Source: Aquabacterium sp. CECT 9606 (lineage in GTDB: Bacteria; Pseudomonadota; Gammaproteobacteria; Burkholderiales; Burkholderiaceae_C). Taken from it: a DNA stretch of 64,000 nt. Below are positions 51,389-59,910 of this stretch, one piece after another; positions within the stretch are counted from its first letter, which is position 1, and each line of letters begins with the position of its first letter. The stretch is taken from positions 248,001-312,000 of the forward strand of contig NZ_CAKKNB010000003.1 in NCBI RefSeq assembly GCF_918741295.1, written 5' to 3'. The notes below the pieces were generated by a model. It made no database searches, had not been told where the DNA came from, and worked only from the letters and a program-made list of their open reading frames with translations. The position numbers were made by a program, and so were the translations under genes.

Positions 51389-51964
51389 TCAGGGAGGCTG
51401 TTCTCCATTCGGATTCAAGAGGGCATCGCGGCGCTCGGCCATTTCGCGGCGCATGGCATCAATGTCTTGCGAACTCAGCTTGGCTTTGGCGTGGGGATAG
51501 ACCGCACGCTCTTCTTCCTCGATGTGCTGCCGGCACAGCGCAGTGAACCGCAGGGCCAGTTCCCGGATCTCACCGAGGTAAGGGTGGCTGTAACCACGCG
51601 CGATCATGTCCAAATGGGGCACCAGGCGCAGCCATTGGGCTTCAATCTCGACATGGTCTTGCCGAAGGTGCTCAATCGTGCGGACCATGTCCAGATCACC
51701 GCTTTGCACCAGGGTCGGAAAAACGTGCTGTTCTTCGTCCAGGTGGTGCTGCAGGCCGGTGGTGGTGAAGAATAGATGAATGCTCCGCGACAGCGTCCTC
51801 GCCGTGGCATCGACCCCTTGGGCGCTCACATGCTCGATCAGGGTGTGCAGATCGTCCAGCATCGACAGGATCTCTTGATGGCAACTGTCCAGGACATCAA
51901 AGGGCATGGGCGCATAGAAGGCGGCTTGTGCGTGAGACAAGGGCCGGTCGGACGAGTGGGTCAT
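51389..51964 (-). CDS. hemerythrin-domain protein
   Basis: A 191-residue helical protein with iron-binding residues in the hemerythrin pattern: His in DVLDSCHQEILSMLDDL, HHLDEEQHVFPTL, His in IEHLRQDHVEIEAQW and HIEEEERAVYPHAKAKL near the end. Such proteins bind oxygen or nitric oxide or protect iron-sulfur clusters. GAGG lies before the ATG. It follows the UspA gene by 13 bases and fits the low-oxygen theme of this region. Confidence 0.88.
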   Translation of the reverse strand: MTHSSDRPLSHAQAAFYAPMPFDVLDSCHQEILSMLDDLHTLIEHVSAQGVDATARTLSRSIHLFFTTTGLQHHLDEEQHVFPTLVQSGDLDMVRTIEHLRQDHVEIEAQWLRLVPHLDMIARGYSHPYLGEIRELALRFTALCRQHIEEEERAVYPHAKAKLSSQDIDAMRREMAERRDALLNPNGEQPP

Positions 51965-51977
51965 GTGGGCCTCGCAT

Positions 51978-52814
51978 TCAGTGCGCCATCAACACTGGCA
52001 AAGACATGTCATTCAACACGGTCCGGGTTGCTCCGCCCAGCACCATCTCCCTGGCCCTGCTGTGGCCATAGCAGCCCATCACCAGCAAGTTGGCCTGGAT
52101 ATCTTGCGCCAGGGACAGCAAGGCCGTGCCCGCATTGGAAGGCGAGGCAAGGCGTCGCACGTGCCAGATCGGTTCGATGTCGTGCAGACCCAGATAGCGT
52201 GTCAGATGAGCCCGACTGGCAGCGTCGTCATTGACGGGGTCGCCCAGCATGGCCACATGAACGGCTTGAGCCTGGGCCAGGAATGGCCATGCGGCGCTCA
52301 AGGCCCGAGCGCACTCCCGGCTCCCGTTCCACGCGATCAGCGCGGTCTTGAACGGCTGATCGGGCAGGGCGCCCAGCGCCGGAACGACCAGCGCGGGTTT
52401 GCCGCTGTGCTCGAGGATGGTGTGCACGAAGTCTCCAGGCACTTCGTGGTAGCCCACGGAGGCGTGTGCAGGTTGACCCAGCACCAGCAAATCAGCGCAA
52501 AGCGCATGCTGTGCAAAGTCATACGGTGATGGCGTTCGCACTTCATCCCAGTTCACGTCAGACAAACCTTGGATCGCCGATTGGAATGCAGCATGGGCCC
52601 TGGCCCGCTTCTCGGTGTCCAACCGGGACAGGGTGGCCACGGCCGCGTGGTCGGCATCTTGATGCCCAGGGTAAAGCTGTAACCAAGGCGTGACGGCATA
52701 AAGTGCCGTGATCCGGGCTGGCAATGATGCCGCCACAAGTTGGGCAAATCTCAAACGATCAAGTGCCCTTTCAGAGCCATCGACATGCACGAGCACGTGG
52801 CGCAATGGGTTCAT
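51978..52814 (-). CDS. tandem universal stress protein (UspA family)
   Basis: A 278-residue protein with two Usp domains. The first opens RHVLVHVDGSERALDRLRFA. The second has IAWNGSRECARALSAAWPFL and the ATP-binding loop MGCYGHSRAREMVLGGATRT. Genes of this type are often induced by low oxygen through FNR/ANR, and a weak FNR-like site lies upstream. The ATG at 52814 is preferred over 52820 because of better spacing from GGA. It precedes the hemerythrin gene by 13 bases. Confidence 0.9.
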   Translation of the reverse strand: MNPLRHVLVHVDGSERALDRLRFAQLVAASLPARITALYAVTPWLQLYPGHQDADHAAVATLSRLDTEKRARAHAAFQSAIQGLSDVNWDEVRTPSPYDFAQHALCADLLVLGQPAHASVGYHEVPGDFVHTILEHSGKPALVVPALGALPDQPFKTALIAWNGSRECARALSAAWPFLAQAQAVHVAMLGDPVNDDAASRAHLTRYLGLHDIEPIWHVRRLASPSNAGTALLSLAQDIQANLLVMGCYGHSRAREMVLGGATRTVLNDMSLPVLMAH

Positions 52815-52875
52815 AATCATTTCCGTCCAAGCTGCCATCAGACTCTCGAAAATAGTCTATTGCCCTTGAATTCCT

Positions 52876-52889
52876 TTGCGCGAGATCAA
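52876..52889. promoter_or_regulatory. weak FNR-like site between uspA-type gene and response regulator
   Basis: TTGCGCGAGATCAA matches the TTGAT-N4-ATCAA FNR/ANR consensus at eight of ten positions. It lies about 62 bases upstream of the UspA start, a reasonable position for activation. One half-site is poor, so this is only a candidate. Confidence 0.3.
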
Positions 52890-52898
52890 GAAATCAAC

Positions 52899-53633
52899 GT
52901 GTCAAGCCCAATTCACATTGCCGTTGTCGATGACGAGCCCGAGATCACCTTGTTGCTCAGCAACTACCTCTCAGGTCATGGGTTCAGGGTGAGTGCGCTT
53001 CATTCCGGTGCGGCCTTGATGGCGATGATGGCGCTGGATGCGCCTCAAGTGGTGCTGCTCGACCTGGGGCTGCCCGGCGAAGACGGCTTGAGCATCGCCC
53101 GCCAGCTTCGCGAAAAATGGCGTTGCGGCCTGCTGATCGTGACTGGCCGAGGCGATCCAGTAGACAGGGTGGTTGGCCTTGAATTGGGTGCGGATGACTA
53201 CGTGACCAAGCCCTTTGACCTGCGCGAGTTGCTCGCCCGCACCAAGGCGGTTTTGCGCAGAATCATGCCGCCTGCCGACGGGCCCGGCGCGAGGGCCACG
53301 CAGCAGACTCAAGACGTTTGGCGTTTCCTGAACTGGACCTTTGACCTGGCCGCTCGCCGCTTGCTGACCACCCAAGGCGACGAGGTGCCCCTGACCAGCG
53401 GAGAGTTTGATTTGCTCGCTGTGTTCTTGCAGCATCCGGGCAGGGTGCTGTCCCGTGATTTTCTGTTGGAGCACACGCGCGGGCGTGAGGCCGGCCCCTT
53501 CGACCGAACCATCGATGTCCAGATTGGCCGCCTTCGCAAAAAGCTGGAAGAAGACTCTCAAGATCCCAAGATCATCAAATCGGTGCGCGGAGCGGGGTAC
53601 GTCTTCGTGCCACTTGTGCAGGCAGCACCATGA
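52899..53633 (+). CDS. OmpR-type response regulator
   Basis: A 244-residue response regulator starting at GTG 52899; the frame is open further upstream but that part is antisense to the UspA gene. The receiver has IAVVDDEPEITLLLSNYLSG, the phospho-acceptor Asp in VVLLDLGLPGEDGLSIARQL, and Lys in DYVTKPFDLRELLARTKAVL. The C-terminal winged helix has LTSGEFDLLAVFLQHPGRVL and VRGAGYVFVPL. It overlaps the hybrid kinase gene by four bases and is surely its partner. Confidence 0.92.
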   Translation: MSSPIHIAVVDDEPEITLLLSNYLSGHGFRVSALHSGAALMAMMALDAPQVVLLDLGLPGEDGLSIARQLREKWRCGLLIVTGRGDPVDRVVGLELGADDYVTKPFDLRELLARTKAVLRRIMPPADGPGARATQQTQDVWRFLNWTFDLAARRLLTTQGDEVPLTSGEFDLLAVFLQHPGRVLSRDFLLEHTRGREAGPFDRTIDVQIGRLRKKLEEDSQDPKIIKSVRGAGYVFVPLVQAAP

Positions 53634-55678
53634 ACCACGAGATATTCCAGTCCATCTTCAAAGCGTATCCGGACGCACTGTTGCTGGTGGATGGCAGCGG
53701 CATGATCGTGATGGCCAATCCTGCCGCCGCCGAGTTGCTGGGCTATGAACTGGACGAATTGGTGGGATTGGCGGTCGAGGCCCTGGTGCCCGATGCCATC
53801 CGCCCTCGGCACGCGCAGTACCGCAATGCCTACGGCCGCAATCCCCATGCCCGCCCCATGGGCACCAACATGGATTTGGTGGCCAAGCGCCGAGACGGCT
53901 CGCAGGTGATGGTCGAGATCGCGCTCAGCCCGCTCAAAGATCTGGGTTTTCCTTATGTGGTCACGGCCATCCGGGGCATTGGCGCCTATCCCCGGGTCAA
54001 GCAGGCCTTGCAACGCGCTCGTTACAGCGATTATGTTGCCCGTTTGGGCAGGCTGGCGGTGGACATGCGTGACCCGCAAGAGCTCATGCAAGAGGTGCCC
54101 TTGGTGGCCACCGATGCCTTGCAGGTGGAGTACAGCGCGGTGTACTTGCTGGATCCCAGTCGCCTGGAGTTCACCTTGGCCAGTGGTGTGGGGTTGGTGG
54201 CCGATGAACCGCTGCATGCACGGATCCCGAGCACGCCTGACCGCATGCCGGGCTATGTGCTGGCCAACCATGCGCCGCTGCTGGTGCAAGATGGCCGCAC
54301 CGAAACGCGTTTCGTTGTCTTGCCCGCCTACCTGGCGGCCGGGCTCGTCAGTGGCTTGGCGGTGCCCCTGTCTGACCGGGGCAGAACCGTGGGCGTGCTG
54401 GTGGTCAGGTCCAAGCAGGTGGCCCGTTTTGACGAAGACGAGACCCGCTTCCTGGAATCGGTCGGCAATCTGTTGGCCAGCACCTTGCAACGCTCACAAA
54501 CCGAAGAGGCCCTGCGACACTCCCAGCGGCTGGAAAGCGTGGGGCAGCTCACCGGCGGCATTGCGCACGATTTCAATAACTTGCTGACCGTCATCCAGGG
54601 CAATCTTCAGGTTTTGCAAGAGTTGCCCTCCATCACCGCCGATCCGCATGCACAGCAGTTGCTGGGATCCGCCTTGCGCGCGGGCAAGCGAAGCGCCGAG
54701 TTGACCAGCAAGCTCCTGGCTTTCTCGCGCCGGCAAGTGCTGCAACCTGGCCGCGTTGATGTCGTTGCGCAGCTGCACTCGCTGGCCGACATGTTGCGCC
54801 GCACCCTCGATCAGCGGATTCAGATCAAGCTGGACGTGGACGAGGCCTGCCCGCCATGCCTGGCCGATCCGGGCCAACTCGAGGCGGCGCTGCTCAACCT
54901 TGCCATCAATGCGCGCGACGCGATGCCCGATGGCGGCACGCTCACCATTGCCTGCAAGGCCTGCGGCGTTTTGCCGGGGGATCTTCAAGCTGAATTGGTG
55001 GGCGGGGAAGGGCAGTCGGCCCCACAACCGTTTGTTCAGATTTCGTTGGCGGACACGGGCACCGGCATGTCTGAAGAGGTCAAGAAGCGGGCCTTCGAGC
55101 CCTTCTTCACGACCAAGGAAGCGGGCCGAGGAACGGGCCTGGGCTTGAGCACGGTCTATGGCTTTGCCAGGCAATCCCGTGGCGCCGTGGCCCTGGATAG
55201 CACCATCGGGGTGGGCACCAAGCTCACCTTGTACATCCCGGTGCCGCCGCCGGAAAATGAGCCCGAGCTGGCGCAGGCCGCTTTCACCCACATCGTGCCC
55301 ATGGGCCTTCGGGTGATGCTGGTTGAAGACGATCCTGAGGTCAGGGCGATTGTTCAGCGCTTTCTTGAAACCCTGGGTTGCCAGGTCACCCCTTTTGCCA
55401 GCGCTGAAGAGGCAGTGAGTGCCTTCCATGTGAATGACGAGGTTCAACTCTTGCTGACCGACATTGCCCTGGGGCCTGGCATGCGCGGCATGGAACTGGC
55501 CAAGATTGCGCAGGCCCGGTGGCCCGCCTTGGCCATCATCCTGATGTCGGGGTTCTCATCCGAATTGCTGGACGCCAATCGCGATGCGCCCGAGCACTGG
55601 GAGCTGCTTCAAAAGCCCTACGGCCGTGATGAACTGGCCAACGCGATCGCCAAAGTCACCTCGGCATTACCTCATTGA
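53630..55678 (+). CDS. soluble hybrid histidine kinase (PAS-GAF-HK-REC)
   Basis: A 682-residue kinase without membrane helices. In order: a PAS domain (about 10-120, YPDALLLVDGSGMIVMANPA), a GAF domain (about 145-285), the phosphoacceptor helix GGIAHDFNNLLTVIQGNLQV, an ATP-binding domain with LLNLAINARDAMPDGGTLTI and GTGLGLSTVYGF, and a C-terminal receiver with Asp in LLLTDIALGPGMRGMELA. The cytoplasmic PAS and GAF suggest an intracellular redox, gas or metabolite signal. Partner of the upstream OmpR-type regulator. Its 3' end overlaps that of the convergent Crp/Fnr gene. Confidence 0.92.
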   Translation: MNHEIFQSIFKAYPDALLLVDGSGMIVMANPAAAELLGYELDELVGLAVEALVPDAIRPRHAQYRNAYGRNPHARPMGTNMDLVAKRRDGSQVMVEIALSPLKDLGFPYVVTAIRGIGAYPRVKQALQRARYSDYVARLGRLAVDMRDPQELMQEVPLVATDALQVEYSAVYLLDPSRLEFTLASGVGLVADEPLHARIPSTPDRMPGYVLANHAPLLVQDGRTETRFVVLPAYLAAGLVSGLAVPLSDRGRTVGVLVVRSKQVARFDEDETRFLESVGNLLASTLQRSQTEEALRHSQRLESVGQLTGGIAHDFNNLLTVIQGNLQVLQELPSITADPHAQQLLGSALRAGKRSAELTSKLLAFSRRQVLQPGRVDVVAQLHSLADMLRRTLDQRIQIKLDVDEACPPCLADPGQLEAALLNLAINARDAMPDGGTLTIACKACGVLPGDLQAELVGGEGQSAPQPFVQISLADTGTGMSEEVKKRAFEPFFTTKEAGRGTGLGLSTVYGFARQSRGAVALDSTIGVGTKLTLYIPVPPPENEPELAQAAFTHIVPMGLRVMLVEDDPEVRAIVQRFLETLGCQVTPFASAEEAVSAFHVNDEVQLLLTDIALGPGMRGMELAKIAQARWPALAIILMSGFSSELLDANRDAPEHWELLQKPYGRDELANAIAKVTSALPH

Positions 55679-56469
55679 AGCGTGGTGTTGCGGGCAGCAG
55701 GCAGGCTGCTTTCAATGAAAGCCGCCAGCTGATTCACATCCGGAATGAGGATGTCGCGTCGGCCTTTGGCAGTGAAGCCGATCAGGTTCTTGCTGGCCAA
55801 TCGCGTCAAGGCGCGGCTCACGGTTTCCAGCGTCATGCCCAGGTAGTTACCGATCTCGGCGCGGGTCATGCGCAGGGTGATCTGGTCGGTGCGCAGGCCA
55901 CGTTGGGCCAGTGACTCGGCCCAATACCGCAGAAAATCAGCCACGCGTGCGTCGGCCGACAGGGTGCACAGTGACAGCAGCGAATCACGGTCACGCGTGA
56001 TCTCACGGCTCATGGACTCGTGAAGCAAGGCGAGCAATGCTGGTTGCGTTGCTGCGGCCTGGCACAGCGACTCGTAGCTCAGGCACCAGACTTCTGCCGT
56101 GTCCATCGCGACGGCGTCGCAGCCATAGCGGCCTCGGGCAATGCCATCGAAGCCCAGCCAGTCGCCCTTGAAGTGCAGTCCCACCACCTGTTCGCGGCCG
56201 TCTTGCGAGGCGTTGATGGTTTTGAAAATGCCGGAATTGAGCACGTACAGGTACTTGAATGGCTGCCCGGCTTCATAGATTTTGTCACCCGCGTGCACCA
56301 GACGACGCTGGATGGTCACCGCTTGCTGCAGCAAGCGCAGGCTGCCCGCGATTCGCTCGCTGACGACGTTGGCTTCATTGGTTCTCCAGCCCAGATCGGC
56401 CAAAGCCGGGACAACGAAAGGCGCGCGGTTAGTCAGGGCAGAGGCGGAGGTGAGGGTGGAGGTGGTCAT
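55672..56469 (-). CDS. Crp/Fnr-family regulator without N-terminal Fe-S cysteines
   Basis: A 265-residue regulator counted from the ATG at 56469 (a GTG at 56511 could extend it). It has a cyclic-nucleotide-like barrel (KYLYVLNSGIFKTINASQDG) and an FNR-type recognition helix LGMTLETVSRALTRLASKNL. Its Glu-Thr-Val-Ser-Arg matches FNR and predicts binding to TTGAT half-sites. The three N-terminal Cys that hold the FNR iron-sulfur cluster are absent; the only Cys are in the barrel (YGCDAV, VWCLSYESLC). It is divergent from the cbb3 assembly operon with an FNR box between them. Confidence 0.92.
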   Translation of the reverse strand: MTTSTLTSASALTNRAPFVVPALADLGWRTNEANVVSERIAGSLRLLQQAVTIQRRLVHAGDKIYEAGQPFKYLYVLNSGIFKTINASQDGREQVVGLHFKGDWLGFDGIARGRYGCDAVAMDTAEVWCLSYESLCQAAATQPALLALLHESMSREITRDRDSLLSLCTLSADARVADFLRYWAESLAQRGLRTDQITLRMTRAEIGNYLGMTLETVSRALTRLASKNLIGFTAKGRRDILIPDVNQLAAFIESSLPAARNTTLQ

Positions 56470-56606
56470 CTGAGACTTTCTCTGAACAGTGCGTTGGTAG
56501 ATGTCTTTCACTGATGCTCAGTCTAGAAATGCCGGATCAATGAGGTACCAACGCTCTGTCGCACTGCGCAACGTTGTGTAAACGGTATGTATCAGGGCGG
56601 CATCGC

Positions 56607-56620
56607 TTGACCTGCATCAA
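56607..56620. promoter_or_regulatory. FNR/ANR box in front of the cbb3 assembly operon
   Basis: TTGACCTGCATCAA matches TTGAT-N4-ATCAA at nine of ten positions. It lies about 54 bases upstream of the carbamoyltransferase-like gene, so a start of transcription about 41 bases on would suit FNR-type activation. It also lies upstream of the divergent Crp/Fnr gene (about 140 bases), so self-regulation is possible. Confidence 0.75.
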
Positions 56621-56673
56621 GCGCCTTCCTGCGCTTGTCCCTTAGCCTGCGACCACAGCGGATCATCATCCCG

Positions 56674-57225
56674 ATGCGCGCCCCATGGCCGTTCAATGTG
56701 AGCATTTACCTAGACTACAAAGCGCTGAATGCCCCCGACGGGCTGAACGAAGATCAGCTCGCGGCTCTGCGCTGCGTTGCGGACAGCCTGACCGTGACGG
56801 GTGCTGGTGGCACATCGCAAATGCTGCTGCGCGACAAGAACATCGCCGTGGTCTGTGGTCAATCGGATCTGCAAGATGCCAGCCTTTTTGAGCGTGCTGC
56901 CACCAGCCTGGGCGCGCGCGTGGCCCGGATCCGATCCAGCGATGCGGGCTTGGCACCTGGGGCCGACCTCATCGCCACGGCCAAGATGCTGGGGCGACTG
57001 TACGAGGCGATCGAGTGCCAGGGCGTGGCCCCTGAAGTGATTGCCCAACTGGAGCAGCACGCCGGTATCGTGGTGTTCAACGCCCTGGGTTCACCCCGAC
57101 ATCAGGCGTTCATCCAGTTCGATCGAACACGGCATGACGCCTTGGCCCGAGACCATGCACCGAACAGTGATGAAGCTGGCCGCGAAGCCTTCATCCAGGC
57201 GGTGCTGCTGAGCACGCTGCGTTGA
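56674..57225 (+). CDS. degenerate carbamoyltransferase-like protein in the cbb3 operon
   Basis: A 183-residue protein whose layout follows the N-terminal (carbamoyl-phosphate) domain of ornithine carbamoyltransferase: LLRDKNIAVVCGQSDLQDAS, SLGARVARIRSSDAG, IATAKMLGRLYEAIECQGVA, then EVIAQLEQHAGIVVFNALGS. The essential Ser-Thr-Arg-Thr loop is replaced by QSDLQDAS and the His-Pro-Thr-Gln motif is missing, so it cannot be an active enzyme of that class. It lies directly after an FNR box and 4 bases before ccoI. Function unknown. Confidence 0.7.
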   Translation: MRAPWPFNVSIYLDYKALNAPDGLNEDQLAALRCVADSLTVTGAGGTSQMLLRDKNIAVVCGQSDLQDASLFERAATSLGARVARIRSSDAGLAPGADLIATAKMLGRLYEAIECQGVAPEVIAQLEQHAGIVVFNALGSPRHQAFIQFDRTRHDALARDHAPNSDEAGREAFIQAVLLSTLR

Positions 57226-57229
57226 TCCC

Positions 57230-59485
57230 ATGAACACCTGGGCCGATCTCCAAACCACGCCTGACGCTCAGATGGCCGTGCTGGACGACGACGTGGAGGC
57301 CGCTCGGTTCACCCGGTGGAAGGCCGGGGCCGATGGCCGGCGGCTGGGCGAGTCGTCCTTGCGCATTGGCGGCATGCACTGCGTGGCTTGCGCCTCAACC
57401 ATTGAGCACGCGCTTGAAGGGGTGGTGGGCGTGACTGCGGTTCGCGTCAGTGCCGCAGGGCAGTGCGCCACCGTATCCTGGGATGTTGAGTTGACCCGCC
57501 CCTCGGCGCTGGTGCAGGCCATTGAGCAAGCTGGCTACAGTGCAACGCCAGACACCGTGGCCGGTGCGCGGGCCTTGCGCTTGAAGGAATCACGCGACGC
57601 GCTTTGGCGCTTGTTCGTGGCATCTTTTTGCGCCATGCAGGTGATGATGCTGGCCACCCCCTCCTACGTGAGTACATCGGGCGAATTGGCACCAGACCTG
57701 AAACAGTTGCTGGATTGGGGCGCATGGTTGCTCACGCTGCCCGTGATGATTTTTTCCGCGGCACCTTTTCTCACGGGCGCCTGGCGTTCAATGAAGCACC
57801 GCCGGATCGGGATGGATGTACCCGCCGCCTTGGGCATGCTGGTGGCCTTCATCGCCAGCAGCGGGGCCACCTTTGACCCTGGTGGGGTGTTCGGCCACGA
57901 GGTCTACTTTGACTCATTGACCATGTTCATCAGCTTTCTGCTGGGCGGCCGATACCTGGAAATGCGTGCCCGTCACCATGCCGAGCGCTCCCTGGAAGAC
58001 ACCGTTGGGCGGATGCCCGAAGTGGCGCTGCGCGAGAACCTGGATGGCAGCGTGGCCTCGGTCAGCGTGCTGCGCCTGCAACGTGGTGACATCGTACGGG
58101 TGCCCGTGGGCGGGGCGTTCTGCGCAGATGGCGTGTTGACCCAAGGCCAGACTCGCGCGGATGAATCACTGTTGACGGGCGAGTCGGCCCCTGTGGAGAA
58201 GACGGTGGGCGACGAGGTGGTGGCCGGAAGCCTGAACTTGGCCGCCCCTGTGGCCATGCGGGTTGAACATCTGGGGGCCGACACGCGTTATGAGGCGATC
58301 GTGGCCATGATGCGCGACGCCCGCACGCAACGCCCCATGTCGGTCAACGAGAGCGACCGCTGGGCGGCACCATTCTTGTGGGCCATCCTGGTGCTGGCCG
58401 CAGTGGCGGCGGCGGTGTGGAGCGTGATTGATCCCTCCCGGGCCGTGTGGGTGGCCGTCTCTGTGCTGATCGTGACATGTCCATGCGCCTTGTCCTTGGC
58501 CGCACCATCGGCCATGTTGTCGGCGGCCATGGCAATGGCCAAGCACGGCCTGCTGTTGCGCCGCATCGAGGCCATTGAGGGCTTGGCTGGCATGCAAACC
58601 TTGTTCGTCGACAAAACCGGCACGTTGACCGAGGCCCGCACCCAGCGCGCCACCATGATCCGCACGGGCCATGACGACCGTTGGACTGACGATGCGGTGC
58701 GCAGGCAAGCGGCTTCGCTGGCCGCATGGTCCACGCACCCGCTGGCCAAGGTCCTGGCGCAAGAGCCCGCCCGGGCCGGCATGGCGTGGCATCGGCTGAT
58801 CGAGACACCGGGCCAAGGCATTGAGGGCCATGCCAGCGATGGATCGATCTGGCGGCTGGGCCGGGCATCGCCGAGCGTGCCGGTGGCGGCCAACGATGGT
58901 GACGACGCCGAGACCTGGTTGATCCACAACGGCCGGCCGGTGGCGTGCTTCCGCTTTACCGAAACCCTGCGCCCAGGCGCGGTCGAGGCCGTCCGGACCC
59001 TTGGGCAAGATGGTGTGAAGGTCGTGCTGCTGTCGGGTGACAGCGCCGAGCGGGTCAGCCGTGTGAGCCGGTTGTTGGGCCTGGCGGACGGCCAAGGGGG
59101 CATGGCGCCCCAAGACAAGCTGGCCGCAGTCAAGGCGGCCCAGTCGCGTGGCGAGCACGTGGCCATGCTCGGCGATGGCATCAATGACGCGCCCGTTCTG
59201 GCGCAGGCTGACACCTCGATCGCCATGGGGGAGGGCGCGCAGATCGCCCGGTCACAAGCCGATGGGGTGCTGGTCACCAACGATTTGCAGGACGTGGTTC
59301 GCGCACGCGCCCTGGCGCGGAGAACGTTGCGAGTCGTGCGGCAGAACTTCATTTGGGCCGCGTCTTACAACGCGGCTTGTGTGCCTTTGGCCCTGATGGG
59401 TTGGTTGCCCCCGTGGGCCGCCGGCCTGGGCATGGCCACCAGTTCACTGCTGGTCGTTCTTAACTCACTGCGCCTCGCGCGCTGA
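57230..59485 (+). CDS. ccoI: copper-exporting P-type ATPase for cbb3 oxidase assembly
   Basis: A 751-residue P-type ATPase that moves copper to the periplasm for the CuB site of cbb3 oxidase. It has a heavy-metal domain with RIGGMHCVACASTIEHALEG (Cys51, Cys54), then eight membrane helices, the metal site TCPCALSLA with Cys-Pro-Cys at 417-419, phosphorylation Asp461 in FVDKTGTLTEARTQR, and the hinge MLGDGINDAPVLAQAD. The length and single metal domain fit CcoI/FixI. Confidence 0.95.
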   Translation: MNTWADLQTTPDAQMAVLDDDVEAARFTRWKAGADGRRLGESSLRIGGMHCVACASTIEHALEGVVGVTAVRVSAAGQCATVSWDVELTRPSALVQAIEQAGYSATPDTVAGARALRLKESRDALWRLFVASFCAMQVMMLATPSYVSTSGELAPDLKQLLDWGAWLLTLPVMIFSAAPFLTGAWRSMKHRRIGMDVPAALGMLVAFIASSGATFDPGGVFGHEVYFDSLTMFISFLLGGRYLEMRARHHAERSLEDTVGRMPEVALRENLDGSVASVSVLRLQRGDIVRVPVGGAFCADGVLTQGQTRADESLLTGESAPVEKTVGDEVVAGSLNLAAPVAMRVEHLGADTRYEAIVAMMRDARTQRPMSVNESDRWAAPFLWAILVLAAVAAAVWSVIDPSRAVWVAVSVLIVTCPCALSLAAPSAMLSAAMAMAKHGLLLRRIEAIEGLAGMQTLFVDKTGTLTEARTQRATMIRTGHDDRWTDDAVRRQAASLAAWSTHPLAKVLAQEPARAGMAWHRLIETPGQGIEGHASDGSIWRLGRASPSVPVAANDGDDAETWLIHNGRPVACFRFTETLRPGAVEAVRTLGQDGVKVVLLSGDSAERVSRVSRLLGLADGQGGMAPQDKLAAVKAAQSRGEHVAMLGDGINDAPVLAQADTSIAMGEGAQIARSQADGVLVTNDLQDVVRARALARRTLRVVRQNFIWAASYNAACVPLALMGWLPPWAAGLGMATSSLLVVLNSLRLAR

Positions 59486-59490
59486 CCAGC

Positions 59491-59715
59491 ATGGACATCC
59501 TCTACCTTTTGATTCCACTGTCGTCTGTGCTGGTGCTGTGCATCCTGGCCGTTTTTGCCTGGGCGCTGAATTCCGGGCAGTTTGACGATGTCGAGCAGCA
59601 TGGCGAACAGATTCTGGATGCCGCGCAAGAGCCGCTTGATCTGAGTCAAGGTGATCAGGCCAGCTTCATCCAACAATCACCTCTGAGCAAGAAAGCAGAG
59701 GCGATTGATGGCTGA
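59491..59715 (+). CDS. ccoS: cbb3 oxidase maturation protein CcoS
   Basis: A 74-residue membrane protein with one helix (DILYLLIPLSSVLVLCILAV) followed by FAWALNSGQFDDVEQHGEQI, the classic CcoS motif. It is needed to insert heme and copper cofactors in studied oxidases. It is slightly longer than usual (50-65) because of a polar C-terminal tail. It lies 5 bases after ccoI and overlaps the FixH-like gene. Confidence 0.93.
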   Translation: MDILYLLIPLSSVLVLCILAVFAWALNSGQFDDVEQHGEQILDAAQEPLDLSQGDQASFIQQSPLSKKAEAIDG

Positions 59716-59899
59716 CAACACACGAAAAATCATGGGGCCGCCCACGGCGCCATGGTGGCGCATCAAGATGGTGTGGCTGGTGATTGGCGGACCTGCGGCG
59801 GTCGTGGTTGCTGGCTTCATCACGCTGGCACTGGCCATTGATGGTGGTGACCAGCCCGTGCCCAATCCAGGATCCGCTGCCGTGGTGTTTCGTCGCTGA
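59708..59899 (+). CDS. short FixH-like membrane protein
   Basis: A 63-residue protein with one membrane helix. PPTAPWWRIKMVWLVIGGPA then AVVVAGFITLALAIDGGDQP resembles the N-terminus of FixH/CcoH, a cbb3 assembly factor, but the periplasmic domain of full FixH (about 150 residues in all) is missing. It may be a natural short form or a truncation. The ATG at 59708 lies inside the last codons of ccoS, so the two are coupled. Confidence 0.75.
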   Translation: MADNTRKIMGPPTAPWWRIKMVWLVIGGPAAVVVAGFITLALAIDGGDQPVPNPGSAAVVFRR

Positions 59900-59910
59900 C
59901 GCCTGACCCC

